Assembly: GCA_902619485.1 (NCBI GenBank)
Contig: CACNEF010000003.1
Location: 33,465-97,464, forward strand
DNA length: 64,000 nt
Reading direction: 5' to 3'
From: an uncultured SAR116 cluster alpha proteobacterium
GTDB taxonomy: Bacteria; Pseudomonadota; Alphaproteobacteria; Puniceispirillales; Marisalimonadaceae
This document shows positions 1 to 9,020 of this stretch, piece by piece. The translations under genes and the position numbers were made by a program. The notes under the pieces were generated by a model. It was not told the origin of the DNA. It was given only the letters and a program-made list of their open reading frames with translations, and did no database searches. Within the stretch, counting starts at the first letter, position 1, and every line of letters begins with the position of its first letter.

Positions 1-488
1 AAAACTAAAAGCGGTATACAAACTAAGGACGCAATAATTTTAGGTGCAATTAAATATTGCATAGGTCTAGTGCCTAATGTTCCTAATGCGTCTATTTGTT
101 CAGTAACTCTCATTGTTGCTATTTCTGCAGCCATTTTTGCTCCCACACGACCTGCTACCATCAAACCTGTCAAAACGGGTCCTAATTCTCTAGTTATGGA
201 AGTTAAAACAATTCTTGCAACCGTAGATTCTGAATTAAAATCAGTAAAGCCATTATAAGTCTGTAGAGCTAAAACCATACCTGAAAAAAAAGTAGTTAGA
301 CCTACAACAGGTAGTGAGAAATATCCGATATCTAGAATTTGTTGAAAAATCTTTTTAAAATACCACGGTGGTTTAAATGTCCAATAGAAAGCACTTCCAA
401 AAAAAATAAAAAAATGTCCAATATTTGCTACAAAATTAATAAATTTTTTTCCTGTTGTGCCAAGAATATCTAAAAAAAGATAAACCAA
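1..488 (-). CDS. mlaE: MlaE-family ABC transporter permease (partial, 3' end off the left edge)
   Basis: The first 162 codons of a permease read leftwards and leave the window. MlaE is the membrane subunit of the Mla-type ABC system that moves phospholipid between inner and outer membranes. The family signature is clear: a GPVLTGLMVAGRVGAKMAAE stretch followed by MRVTEQIDAL, with hydrophobic segments around it. The start is TTG at 488: an in-frame TGA lies at 495-497, leaving only TTA and ACT codons before the TTG, and AGGTGA (495-500) sits 6 nt upstream. It follows alr by 32 nt and is probably cotranscribed with it. The matching ATPase gene would be expected just outside the window. Family assignment is confident; the substrate is inferred from family. 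Confidence 0.88.
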   Translation of the reverse strand, partial: MVYLFLDILGTTGKKFINFVANIGHFFIFFGSAFYWTFKPPWYFKKIFQQILDIGYFSLPVVGLTTFFSGMVLALQTYNGFTDFNSESTVARIVLTSITRELGPVLTGLMVAGRVGAKMAAEIATMRVTEQIDALGTLGTRPMQYLIAPKIIASLVCIPLLV

Positions 489-520
489 AGTTAATCACCT
501 TTATTAAAAATTGATAAGAA

Positions 521-1603
521 TTAATAATTTCTATGTAAACGATCACCCATAAGTGTTAGTAGTTCATAGCTTATAATGTTATTGTTTTTGAGAATATGTT
601 CAATATTAGAATTATCTAATAAACAAATATGATCTCCTTCTTTTAGCTTGTTTTTTTTAATATCAGTAATATCTAAAACAAAACTGTCCATGGTTATATT
701 ACCAACAATTTCACACTTTTCATTTCCAATTAAAAAAACACTATTTGTTTTTAATATTCTGAGCCATCCATCAGCATAACCTACTCCAACTGTTGCAAGT
801 ATTGAATCTCTTTTTAAAACATCAACTCCACCATATGAGACTTTTTCGCCAGCATTTACTTTTTTTATTTGAATAATTGGGGCATATAATTTTAGGGGTA
901 ACTTTAATTTTTTTGATTTAAAACATAAATTTTTACCAAAATTGTCTATTCCATATAAACCAATTCCAGGTCTGGTTTGATCAAAACAAAAATTGGATCC
1001 AAGTTTTATTCCATGACTATTTGCAAAACTAACTCTTTTATTTGGAAAGTTGATAGAAAAATTTTTAAGTTCATTAAGTTGAAGCAAATTAATTTTACTT
1101 TCATTTTCATTTGCATTTGAAAGATGAGACATTATGTAATCAATTCTTACATTATTTAATAAATCTTTATTATTAATTAGAAAATCTCTCTCTTTCTTAC
1201 TTAAACCTAACCTATTCATTCCAGTATCAATATTTATAATAGCTTTTTGTTCTGTTCCTGGTGTTGAAAAATTATTTAATCTTTCCAGTTGTTCAAGGTT
1301 ATTTAATATTGGAGTTAAATTATTTTCAGCATAAATTTTTTGATTCCCTTCCAAATAACCTTCAAAAATAGCAATTGATATTTCACTAGAGCTGAATTTT
1401 TTTCTAAGTTTTAATCCTTCAAAAATATTTGCTACATAAAAATAATTACAACCACATTCTAATAATGCACCAGCTACTTCTATCATACCCATTCCATAAG
1501 CATTAGCTTTTACAACTGCAGCAGCTTTTCCATTAGAGGCGGCATTAATTAATTTCCAGTTATATTGAATATCATCAAGAGAAATTTTTAGAATAGATTT
1601 CAT
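521..1603 (-). CDS. alr: Alanine racemase
   Basis: PLP-dependent enzyme that interconverts L- and D-alanine and so supplies D-Ala for peptidoglycan in the cytoplasm. The PLP lysine is K32 in the motif VVKANAYGMG, and the second catalytic base is Y257 in VSYGG. At 360 aa it has normal family length, with the N-terminal TIM barrel followed by the C-terminal beta domain (GNITMDSFVLDI). It lies 32 nt downstream of dnaB, as in many alphaproteobacteria, and 32 nt upstream of mlaE, so it is probably part of the long ribosomal-protein/dnaB transcript. No unusual features were seen. Confidence 0.95.
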   Translation of the reverse strand: MKSILKISLDDIQYNWKLINAASNGKAAAVVKANAYGMGMIEVAGALLECGCNYFYVANIFEGLKLRKKFSSSEISIAIFEGYLEGNQKIYAENNLTPILNNLEQLERLNNFSTPGTEQKAIINIDTGMNRLGLSKKERDFLINNKDLLNNVRIDYIMSHLSNANENESKINLLQLNELKNFSINFPNKRVSFANSHGIKLGSNFCFDQTRPGIGLYGIDNFGKNLCFKSKKLKLPLKLYAPIIQIKKVNAGEKVSYGGVDVLKRDSILATVGVGYADGWLRILKTNSVFLIGNEKCEIVGNITMDSFVLDITDIKKNKLKEGDHICLLDNSNIEHILKNNNIISYELLTLMGDRLHRNY

Positions 1604-1635
1604 ATAAAGATAATAAACAAACTTAAATAATTTTA

Positions 1636-3129
1636 CTAATAGATTTGGTCTGGTAAACGCTCACTTTGGACTAAATCCATAAACCTTGTAAGTTTAGCCT
1701 CAAATTGGACTTGGATAATACCTGTTGGGCCATGGCGTTGTTTAGAAATAATAATTTCTGCCTTTCCTTCAGCAGCACTTCTTCTATCCTGCCATTTTAT
1801 AAACCGTTCATTAAAGCTTTCTTGATTTTCATTATCTCTTTGATTTGGTTCACTCTTATCAAGATAGTATTCTTCTCTATAAACAAACATTACTACATCA
1901 GCATCTTGTTCAATAGATCCTGATTCTCTTAAGTCAGCAAGTATAGGCCTTTTGTCTTCTCTTTGTTCAACAGCTCTACTCAACTGAGATAAAGCCAGTA
2001 TAGGAACATTTAATTCTTTTGCTAATGATTTTAAGCCTCTAGTAATATATGATATTTCTTGAACTCTACCTTGATTTTCACTATTTTTTGACCCTTGTAT
2101 TAATTGAATATAATCAATTATAATTAAGCCCAATCCATTTGTCCTCTTTAACCTTCTTGCTCTTGATGCGATTTGACCAACGGAGATTGCAGGAGTATCG
2201 TCAATAAAAAAGGGTAAGCTATGTATGTTATTTTGAGTAACAACAAGTTTTGAAAATTCATCATCATTGATATCACCATTTCTTAATCTGTGAGAATCTA
2301 TAGTGGACTGCTCCGCTAGTATTCGTTGAGCTAATTGTTCAGCTGACATTTCTAAAGAGAATATCAGTATTGCTTCATTTTTTTCTAATTTACTGCTTTT
2401 AGCTGCATTAAAACCAATATTGGTAGCCAAAGCTGTCTTTCCCATTGCGGGTCTTCCAGCTAGAACAATAAGATCTGATTTATTCAAACCTCCCAAATGA
2501 CGATTTATTCCAGAAAATCCAGTGTCAATTCCAGATAATTTCCCTTTTCTATTGTAGGCTGAATTAATTTGTTTAGTTGTGCTAGCTAGAACTGTTTTAA
2601 AATCTGATGGTCCTGAATTAATTTGATCCTTTTCAGCTAGATTATATAATTTTTCTTCTGTATTCGATATCTCTTGATCAGGAGTAGTTTCAATTGTTGG
2701 ATGATTTGCATTATGAATTAATTCATCACCTATAACTATTAAACATCTTCTGACATAACAATTTCGTATTTCTTCGGCATAAAACCCAGCTTTGCTAAGA
2801 GATAAAACACCATCTCTTAGGTCTATAAGATATTGCTCAATATCTATATCTAAATTGTGTTTGTTATCACTAAGATAGTTTTTTAATGTTAGTGGATCCG
2901 CTAAACGTCCCTTATCTATCAATGAAATACTCGCATCATAAATACTAGAATGTAGAGGATCAAAAAAATAATTAGAATTAAAATTCATAGGTAGATCCTC
3001 TAAAATCTTATTATCAAATAGTATTGAACCTATAAGGCTTTGTTCAGCTTCAAGATTTTGAGGCATTACGTTTTTATTTTTTATATTGTCATTAGAATTT
3101 ACGTAGTCATCAACTAAACTATCGTCCAT
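1636..3129 (-). CDS. dnaB: Replicative DNA helicase DnaB
   Basis: Hexameric 5'-3' helicase of the replication fork. The N-terminal DnaB domain begins near MPQNLEAEQSLIGSILFDN. The RecA-like C-terminal domain has Walker A GRPAMGKTA (K231) and the Walker B-like LIIIDYIQLI. An upstream in-frame TTG at 3150 would add seven residues. I prefer ATG at 3129 (497 aa) because AGGAG (3138-3142) sits 8 nt before it and lies inside the longer reading. It follows rplI by about 100 nt in the order rpsF-rpsR-rplI-dnaB-alr. No intein or frameshift is visible. Confidence 0.96.
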   Translation of the reverse strand: MDDSLVDDYVNSNDNIKNKNVMPQNLEAEQSLIGSILFDNKILEDLPMNFNSNYFFDPLHSSIYDASISLIDKGRLADPLTLKNYLSDNKHNLDIDIEQYLIDLRDGVLSLSKAGFYAEEIRNCYVRRCLIVIGDELIHNANHPTIETTPDQEISNTEEKLYNLAEKDQINSGPSDFKTVLASTTKQINSAYNRKGKLSGIDTGFSGINRHLGGLNKSDLIVLAGRPAMGKTALATNIGFNAAKSSKLEKNEAILIFSLEMSAEQLAQRILAEQSTIDSHRLRNGDINDDEFSKLVVTQNNIHSLPFFIDDTPAISVGQIASRARRLKRTNGLGLIIIDYIQLIQGSKNSENQGRVQEISYITRGLKSLAKELNVPILALSQLSRAVEQREDKRPILADLRESGSIEQDADVVMFVYREEYYLDKSEPNQRDNENQESFNERFIKWQDRRSAAEGKAEIIISKQRHGPTGIIQVQFEAKLTRFMDLVQSERLPDQIY

Positions 3130-3233
3130 TATATCATCTCCTGAGGGCAATGGAGATTAATTTTTATTAATCTATTAATAAAAAACAAGATTATAATTTA
3201 TTCTTTTTCTTAATCTTCTTTTTCTTTCTTATT

Positions 3234-3887
3234 TTAATCTTTATCTTTATTTTCTAATTTCTTTGAAATCTTAGTATTGTCTGTTTCTAAAACTTCCTTT
3301 GGTGCTTTTTCAATTTTAATATCATTATTTTTCTTTTCTAACCGTTTTGCATCTTTTTGGGCTCTTTCTGATCTTATATCCCCTCCGGATATTTCTGTTG
3401 TAATAATAGCTTTACCGGATTTTGATTGTTCTTTTGCTTCCTCAGTTGATCTGGCTATATTTAATTTTAATTTTACATACACTTCTGGATGAAGTTTTAT
3501 TGACACATCTTCAAATGATAAGGTTTTAAGAGTTTTGTTTAAAACAATTTGTGACTTATTAATTGATAAACCTAAGTTAGTAACTTCTTGAGCAATATCT
3601 TTAGCTGAAACAGAGCCATATAACTGACCAGACTCACTTGCAGCTCTTATTATAATTATTTCTTTAAAATTTAGGTTGTTAGCTAAATTTTGAGCCTCTT
3701 TTTTTCTTTCTAAATTTTCACCTTCCAGTTGCAATTTCTTATCTTCAAACATTTTAATGTTTTCTTTAGAAGCAAATACTGCTTTGCCTTGTGGTAAAAG
3801 GAAATTTCTTGCATATCCAGACTTAACTGTAACCAAATCACCTATTTGACCTAATTTTTCAATACGTTCTAATAATATAATGTTCAT
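3234..3887 (-). CDS. rplI: 50S ribosomal protein bL9 with long charged C-terminal tail
   Basis: Structural protein of the large ribosomal subunit that binds 23S rRNA. The N-terminal signature is intact (MNIILLERIEKLGQIGDLV, then GYARNFLLPQGKA), followed by the long connecting helix and the C-terminal domain ending near residue 145. The protein is 217 aa, against about 150 in E. coli. The last 65-70 residues are a lysine/glutamate-rich low-complexity tail with no recognisable domain. Longer bL9 tails occur in other alphaproteobacteria. It sits 13 nt after rpsR in the same transcript. Confidence 0.95.
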   Translation of the reverse strand: MNIILLERIEKLGQIGDLVTVKSGYARNFLLPQGKAVFASKENIKMFEDKKLQLEGENLERKKEAQNLANNLNFKEIIIIRAASESGQLYGSVSAKDIAQEVTNLGLSINKSQIVLNKTLKTLSFEDVSIKLHPEVYVKLKLNIARSTEEAKEQSKSGKAIITTEISGGDIRSERAQKDAKRLEKKNNDIKIEKAPKEVLETDNTKISKKLENKDKD

Positions 3888-3900
3888 TTATTTCTCCGAT

Positions 3901-4155
3901 TTAACCAACAACATAAGGCATTAAAGCTAAAAACCTAGCTCTTTTAATGGCTTTAGAGAGCTCTCTTTGTCTTTTAGATGAAACTGCAGAAATCCTAGAT
4001 GGTATAATTTTTCCTCTTTCGGACACGTATCTTGTTAATACTTTTAAATCCTTATAGTCGATTTCAGGAGTATTAGGAGCTGCAAATGGGCAAGATTTTC
4101 TTCTTTTTTGATTAGGCTTTCTAAGTGCTTCTCTTGTTATGTTTAATTGTGTCAT
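3901..4155 (-). CDS. rpsR: 30S ribosomal protein bS18
   Basis: Small-subunit protein that pairs with bS6 on the platform of the 30S particle. The 84-aa product carries the family core: an RRKSCPF segment, [19 protein letters not shown], and [19 protein letters not shown]. An AAGGAA Shine-Dalgarno precedes the ATG. It lies between rpsF (12 nt upstream) and rplI (13 nt downstream), the standard order. Confidence 0.97.
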   Translation of the reverse strand: MTQLNITREALRKPNQKRRKSCPFAAPNTPEIDYKDLKVLTRYVSERGKIIPSRISAVSSKRQRELSKAIKRARFLALMPYVVG

Positions 4156-4167
4156 ATTTTTATTCCT

Positions 4168-4554
4168 TTATTGTTCCTTATCAAATGCTGCACTGTTTTC
4201 ATCTACAACTGATTCATTCTTTGATCTGTCAGATTTATTAATCATTAAAGGTGAAGGTTTATCATCGATAGATTTAACTTTAATTGTAAGAAATCTAATA
4301 ATATCTTCATCCAATCTCATTAAACGTTCATATTCTTGAACAGCTTCCGGAGGCCCATCAATATTTAAGAGCATATAATGCCCCTTCCTGTTTTTATTGA
4401 TTTTGTAAGCAAGGTTTCTAACTCCCCAATTCTCTCTTTTTACAATTTCGCCTTTAAAAGATTGAATAACTGCTATAAATTTTTCTAATAATGTTTCAAA
4501 TTGACCAGGAGTTAGGTCTTGTCGTCCAATAATTACACTTTCGTATAATGCCAT
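4168..4554 (-). CDS. rpsF: 30S ribosomal protein bS6
   Basis: Partner of bS18 in the 30S subunit. The frame stays open further upstream, but the family N-terminus is MALYESVIIGRQDLTPGQ, which starts at ATG 4554, and AAGGAG lies just before it. The chosen product is 128 aa, with core motifs RENWGVRNLAYKINKNRKGHY and LRLDEDIIRFLTIKV and a short acidic tail. It is the first gene of the minus-strand ribosomal/dnaB/alr transcript and is divergent from fabD. Two hairpins lie in its leader (separate entry). Confidence 0.96.
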   Translation of the reverse strand: MALYESVIIGRQDLTPGQFETLLEKFIAVIQSFKGEIVKRENWGVRNLAYKINKNRKGHYMLLNIDGPPEAVQEYERLMRLDEDIIRFLTIKVKSIDDKPSPLMINKSDRSKNESVVDENSAAFDKEQ

Positions 4555-4574
4555 CGTTTTCTCCTTCTGGCTTT

Positions 4575-4615
4575 TGGGTGTTAATACCCAGGTTATCCAA
4601 CAAGTAATTTGCTGG
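4575..4615 (-). promoter_or_regulatory. Two adjacent hairpins in the rpsF mRNA leader
   Basis: Reading the minus strand, CCAGCAA-attac-TTGTTGG (4597-4615; 7 bp including one G-U) is followed by TGGGT-attaac-ACCCA (4575-4590; 5 bp). The second ends about 20 nt before the rpsF start. Ribosomal operon leaders often carry autoregulatory structures, and the bS6:bS18 complex is known to bind its own leader in several bacteria. The conserved CCG bulge of that described motif is not evident here, so a regulatory role is inference. Confidence 0.4.
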
Positions 4616-4736
4616 AAAGGAGTACATAAATAATAATAATATTTATGCTGGTATTTCATTTATTTGTGGAACATAAATGTTTATAAAAATTATGCAATAA
4701 ATAATTATAAATTTTAATAATTTATGAGGAATAAAT

Positions 4737-5666
4737 ATGAACTTTATAGTTTTCCCTGGACAAGGTTCCCAAAAAATTGGGATGGGTAAAATGTTATCTG
4801 AAAATTTTCCTGAAGCAAAAGAAGTTTTTGACGAGGTTAATGATGCTTTGAACTTAAACTTAACTAAAATTATGTGGGAAGGATCAGATAATGAAATCTC
4901 ATTAACTATTAATGCACAACCTGCTCTTATGGCATGTGGAGTAGCCGCTTTTAGGGTTTTAAGCAAATTAAAAGATAAAAATTTAAATCAATTAGCTGAT
5001 TTTACAGCAGGACATTCATTAGGTGAATATACAGCTATGACAGTTGCGCAAGTTTTTTCTCTCAAAGAATGCTCAGTTCTACTTAGATTAAGGGGTGAAG
5101 CTATGCAACAGGCAGTCCCTGTTGGTAAAGGGGCTATGGCAGCTTTGATTGGTGCAAGTATTAATCAAACAATTGAAATTATTGAAAAAGCTCAAATTCA
5201 TGGAATTTGTGATATTGGAAATGATAATGCAGATGGTCAAATAGTAATAAGTGGGGATGCAAAAGCTATTGAAAACGCAATTGAAATTGCAAAAAATAAA
5301 GGTGTCAAAAGAGCAATTTTACTTCCAGTCAGTGCGCCTTTCCATTGTAGATTGATGCAGCCCGCTCGTGAAATTATGCAAGAAGCCTTAAATAACTTAA
5401 AATTTGATGCACCCTTAATTCCAATAGTTTCTAACATTACAGCTTTACCTCATACGGATCCTTCAACATTAAGAAAAAATTTAATTGACCAAGTTACTGG
5501 AACTGTTAGATGGCGAGAGACAATGAACTTTGCAAAAAATAAAGAAGTTAAAAAAATAACTGAATTGGGAAGTGGAAAAGTTCTTACAGGAATCGCAAAA
5601 AGGATGATAAAAGATATTACAAATGAAAGTTTTGAAAATCCAGAAGATTTTGATATTTTCCTTTAA
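4737..5666 (+). CDS. fabD: Malonyl-CoA:ACP transacylase
   Basis: Transfers malonyl from CoA to acyl carrier protein, giving the extender unit for type II fatty-acid synthesis. The N-terminal FPGQGSQ motif, nucleophile S94 in GHSLGEY, and catalytic H203 in APFHC are all present. Length is 309 aa, as expected. The start is set by GAGG about 6 nt upstream of the ATG. It opens the plus-strand set fabD-fabG-acpP-fabF-mltG-gmk and is divergent from rpsF across about 180 nt that must hold both promoters. fabH and plsX are not adjacent. Confidence 0.96.
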   Translation: MNFIVFPGQGSQKIGMGKMLSENFPEAKEVFDEVNDALNLNLTKIMWEGSDNEISLTINAQPALMACGVAAFRVLSKLKDKNLNQLADFTAGHSLGEYTAMTVAQVFSLKECSVLLRLRGEAMQQAVPVGKGAMAALIGASINQTIEIIEKAQIHGICDIGNDNADGQIVISGDAKAIENAIEIAKNKGVKRAILLPVSAPFHCRLMQPAREIMQEALNNLKFDAPLIPIVSNITALPHTDPSTLRKNLIDQVTGTVRWRETMNFAKNKEVKKITELGSGKVLTGIAKRMIKDITNESFENPEDFDIFL

Positions 5667-5686
5667 ATTAATAACGGAGTACAGAA

Positions 5687-6424
5687 ATGTTTGATCTAAC
5701 AGATAAGGTTGTTTTATTAACTGGAGCGACAGGAGGTATTGGTAAATCTATAGCAAAAAAGATGAAAGAAAAAGGCGCTAAGCTAATTCTTTCGGGAACA
5801 CGACAAAATATTCTTAATGAACTTTCTGAAGAATTAGGAGATGATACTAAAGCAATAACTACAGACTTAACCTCTAAAGAAAGTATTTTATCTTTAGCAA
5901 AAGAGGCTGAAACTTCTTTTGGTCATATAGATATTCTTATTAATAATGCTGGTATTACAGCAGATAATCTTTTTTTAAGGATGAAAGATGAAGAATGGGA
6001 AAATGTTTTAAATGTTAACCTATCAGCCAGTATGAGACTTACAAGGCAAGTTATAAAAGGTATGCTTAAGAGAAAATATGGAAGAGTTATTTTTATTAGC
6101 TCAATTGTAGGATTTACTGGTAATCCAGGACAAGCTAACTATTCTGCTTCTAAATCAGCTTTATCAGGTCTTACAAAATCTATCGCTTTGGAAGTGGCAG
6201 CACGAGGTATAACTTGTAATCTTGTTGCTCCAGGATTTATATCAACACCAATGACAGATAAACTTACAGAGGATCAAAAAAATAAAATAATTGTAAATAT
6301 TCCTGCTAATAAGTTAGGTAATGCAGAAGATATATCAAATGGCTGCATTTATTTAGCTAGTGATGAAGCAAGTTTCATAACTGGTACTACTTTACATATA
6401 AATGGTGGAATGAGCATGATATAA
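5687..6424 (+). CDS. fabG: 3-oxoacyl-ACP reductase
   Basis: NADPH-dependent short-chain dehydrogenase that reduces beta-ketoacyl-ACP in fatty-acid elongation. The Rossmann motif TGATGGIGKS lies at residues 12-21, NNAG at about 86-89, and the catalytic set is S139, Y152 and K156 (YSASK). The C-terminal ITGTTLHINGGMSM is typical of FabG. It is 245 aa, 20 nt after fabD, in the canonical fabD-fabG-acpP-fabF order, which separates it from the many generic SDRs. Confidence 0.96.
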   Translation: MFDLTDKVVLLTGATGGIGKSIAKKMKEKGAKLILSGTRQNILNELSEELGDDTKAITTDLTSKESILSLAKEAETSFGHIDILINNAGITADNLFLRMKDEEWENVLNVNLSASMRLTRQVIKGMLKRKYGRVIFISSIVGFTGNPGQANYSASKSALSGLTKSIALEVAARGITCNLVAPGFISTPMTDKLTEDQKNKIIVNIPANKLGNAEDISNGCIYLASDEASFITGTTLHINGGMSMI

Positions 6425-6518
6425 TTTTTTGCGCATCTGTTCATTATATGCTTGGCATGATTACATATTTATGTTACTCGAAGTCAAAAATAATAATTAA
6501 ATACTTAAGGGGATCTTA

Positions 6519-6752
6519 ATGAGTGATATTGCTGGCAGAGTGACTAAGATTGTAGTTGAGCATCTTGGTGTAGATGAATCAAAAGTCGTAGAAAGTGCAA
6601 GTTTTATAGATGATCTGGGTGCTGACAGCTTAGACACTGTAGAGTTAGTTATGGCTTTTGAAGAAGAGTTTGAATGTGAAATTCCTGATGACGCAGCTGA
6701 AAAGATTCAAACTGTCAAAGATGCAATAGACTTTATAGCTTCAAATAGCTAA
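6519..6752 (+). CDS. acpP: Acyl carrier protein
   Basis: Small acidic carrier of acyl chains in fatty-acid synthesis. It is 77 aa. The 4'-phosphopantetheine attachment residue is S37 in the motif [10 protein letters not shown]. The four-helix pattern and acidic composition are typical. The 94-nt gap upstream is the largest in this fab cluster and may hold an extra acpP promoter, as acpP is usually expressed far above its neighbours; I could not assign -35 and -10 boxes with confidence. The RBS is AAGGGG, a few nt upstream of the ATG. Confidence 0.97.
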   Translation: MSDIAGRVTKIVVEHLGVDESKVVESASFIDDLGADSLDTVELVMAFEEEFECEIPDDAAEKIQTVKDAIDFIASNS

Positions 6753-6795
6753 TCTACCTAATATTGTTTGCTCGAGTTATAATTAGGAGTTTTTT

Positions 6796-8058
6796 ATGCG
6801 TCGGGTTGTTGTTACTGGATTAGGATTATTAACACCTTTAGGTTTAGGAACAGATACTAATTGGAAAAGACTTGTATCTGGTTTAGTTGGTATAAATAAA
6901 ATCGATAACTTTGACGTTTCAGACTTACCTTGTAAAATAGCTGGTCAAATACCAAAAAAAAGCGATGATCCTGAAGGTGGTTTGAGTATTGATGAGTGGA
7001 TAGAACCAAGAGAATACAAGAGAATAGATAGATTTATTGCTTACGGTCTTGTTTCAGCAACCCAAGCTGTTGAAGATTCAGGTTGGATACCAAATAATGA
7101 AATTCAAAAGAATAGAACGGGTGTAATACTTGGTTCTGGCATTGGAGGTCTTGAAACTATATCCAACACTACTGAGCTTTTAAACTCTAAAGGACCAAGA
7201 AAAGTTAGCCCTTTTTTCATACCGTCTGCACTTATAAATTTATTATCAGGTCAAGTAAGTATCAAATATGGTTTTAAAGGTCCAAACCATTCTGTAGTTA
7301 CTGCTTGTTCAACTGGAGCTCATGCTATTGGGGATGCATCAAGAATTATTCGTTATGGTGACGCAGATGTAATGATTGCAGGAGGGGCTGAAGCAGCTTG
7401 CTGTAGAATTGGTATGGCAGGGTTTGCTGCCGCGAGAGCATTAAGTACTAACTTTAATAATAATCCTAAACAAAGTTCAAGGCCTTGGGATGAAGATCGA
7501 GATGGCTTTGTTATGGGAGAAGGTGCTGGAGTACTTGTTCTTGAAGAAAAAGAACATGCTCTTGCAAGAGGTGCAAAAATATACGCAGAAATAAAAGGCT
7601 ATGGTTTATCTGGCGATGCTCATCATATAACAGCACCTGCTGAAAATGGAGATGGTGGTTACAGAGCGATGTTATCAGCAATTAAAGATGCAGGTATAAG
7701 TCCTACAGACATTGATTATATCAATGCACACGGCACTTCTACACCTTTAGGTGATATAATTGAATTGAAGGCTATTGGTAAACTTCTTGGAGATAAAATA
7801 GAAAATACTAGTATTAGTTCGACTAAATCCGCAACAGGACATTTATTAGGTGCAGCTGGTGCTATAGAAGCTATTTACTCAATACTATCAATTGTAAACC
7901 AAACTGTTCCTCCTACAAATAATCTAGTAAACCCCGATAAAGATTCAGCAGGTTTTGACTTGGTACCGAACAGATCGAAAAAAAGAAACATAAAAAATGT
8001 GCTTTCAAATTCTTTTGGTTTTGGAGGCACTAATGCAAGTTTAGTGATTGGTAGCTAA
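6796..8058 (+). CDS. fabF: Beta-ketoacyl-ACP synthase II
   Basis: Condensing enzyme that elongates acyl-ACP with malonyl-ACP. The Cys-His-His triad is complete: C171 (TACSTGA), H312 (NAHGTSTPLGD) and H349 (SATGHLLGAAG). The C-terminal glycine-rich FGFGGTNAS is present. Length is 420 aa. It lies 43 nt after acpP and 2 nt before mltG. The acpP-fabF-mltG order is widely conserved in proteobacteria. Confidence 0.96.
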   Translation: MRRVVVTGLGLLTPLGLGTDTNWKRLVSGLVGINKIDNFDVSDLPCKIAGQIPKKSDDPEGGLSIDEWIEPREYKRIDRFIAYGLVSATQAVEDSGWIPNNEIQKNRTGVILGSGIGGLETISNTTELLNSKGPRKVSPFFIPSALINLLSGQVSIKYGFKGPNHSVVTACSTGAHAIGDASRIIRYGDADVMIAGGAEAACCRIGMAGFAAARALSTNFNNNPKQSSRPWDEDRDGFVMGEGAGVLVLEEKEHALARGAKIYAEIKGYGLSGDAHHITAPAENGDGGYRAMLSAIKDAGISPTDIDYINAHGTSTPLGDIIELKAIGKLLGDKIENTSISSTKSATGHLLGAAGAIEAIYSILSIVNQTVPPTNNLVNPDKDSAGFDLVPNRSKKRNIKNVLSNSFGFGGTNASLVIGS

Positions 8059-8060
8059 GA

Positions 8061-9020
8061 TTGAGTTTGAAAAATAAGTCTGTCCTAATATTTGTACTGT
8101 TTTTTTCAATTTTATCTTCAATCTACATATATGTTAATTTAATAACTAAAAAAGTTGTTATTTTTGACGAGACTTACTATTTATTAAACAAAAACACTAG
8201 CCAAAAAAAAATAATATCTGAACTTAGAACAAAAAATATAGATATTTCTTACATAAACTGGAAATTGGTATCATTTTTCCATAAAAAATCTTTTATTCCC
8301 AAAGCAGGGGAATATTTAATTCCTAAAAATCTTACGCTTTTTCAAATTCAACAAATCTTACAAGCAGGTAAAACATTAACTAGACATTTTACACTAATAG
8401 AGGGATCTACAGCTTTTGATTTAAAAAATAATTTACTAAAGAACCAGTACTTGACTGGAGAAATTAGTGAGTTAGAAGAAGGTATTTACAAACCAGACAC
8501 ATATTTTTTTAAATTAGGTTTTTCTAGAAGCAAACTCTTAAATCAAATGAAAATAGCTCAGGAAAAAATTTTAAATTCTGTTTGGAAAAAAAAGCCAAAA
8601 GACTTTGTTTTAAAGAATAAAAGAGAGTTACTAATACTTGCTTCAATAGTCCAGAAAGAGGCTGGAAATATTGATGATAGTAAATTAGTAGCAAGTGTTT
8701 TTATCAATAGACTTAAAAATAAAATGAAACTTCAATCAGATGTAACACTTGCATATGGTTTCAAAGTTAATGGTAAAAATATTACAAGAAACATGTTAAG
8801 ATCAACTAATCCATACAATACTTATAAATTTCATGGTTTACCTCCAACACCAATTTCCTACCCAGGTGAAAATGCATTGAACACATTAAGGAATATACAA
8901 AAAACTGATTATATTTATTTTGTTAGCGATGGGAATGGTAGGCATAGATTTTCTAAAACGTATAGTTTACATAAGAAAAATATTAAGTTATGGAAAGATA
9001 CATTGAATAAGGATAAATAA
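8061..9020 (+). CDS. mltG: Endolytic murein transglycosylase MltG (YceG family)
   Basis: Inner-membrane lytic transglycosylase that cuts nascent glycan strands. One N-terminal membrane helix (about residues 8-28) is followed by a LysM-like region and the YceG catalytic domain. The catalytic glutamate is E200 in ASIVQKEAG, followed by ASVFINRL and LQSDVTLAYG, both family signatures. The start is probably TTG at 8061, 2 nt after the fabF stop; a second TTG at 8067 is possible and neither has a strong RBS. Its last base overlaps the gmk ATG. Confidence 0.92.
   Translation: MSLKNKSVLIFVLFFSILSSIYIYVNLITKKVVIFDETYYLLNKNTSQKKIISELRTKNIDISYINWKLVSFFHKKSFIPKAGEYLIPKNLTLFQIQQILQAGKTLTRHFTLIEGSTAFDLKNNLLKNQYLTGEISELEEGIYKPDTYFFKLGFSRSKLLNQMKIAQEKILNSVWKKKPKDFVLKNKRELLILASIVQKEAGNIDDSKLVASVFINRLKNKMKLQSDVTLAYGFKVNGKNITRNMLRSTNPYNTYKFHGLPPTPISYPGENALNTLRNIQKTDYIYFVSDGNGRHRFSKTYSLHKKNIKLWKDTLNKDK

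Noticed and set aside
70..258. A 62-codon open frame on the plus strand
   Set aside because: It is the antisense shadow of the MlaE permease, whose family motifs read clearly on the minus strand.
3127..3150. Longer dnaB start at TTG 3150
   Set aside because: The Shine-Dalgarno AGGAG falls inside the extension and serves ATG 3129 instead.
4555..4659. N-terminal extension of rpsF by 35 codons
   Set aside because: bS6 proteins begin at the MALYESV-type start, which has its own RBS; the extension covers the leader hairpins.
4643..4966. A 107-codon minus-strand frame over the fabD start
   Set aside because: It overlaps the 5' part of fabD antisense and resembles no known protein.
6425..6518. 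Promoter boxes for acpP
   Set aside because: Several TTGGCA- and TATTTA-like words occur in this AT-rich gap, but none has convincing spacing, so no promoter was called.
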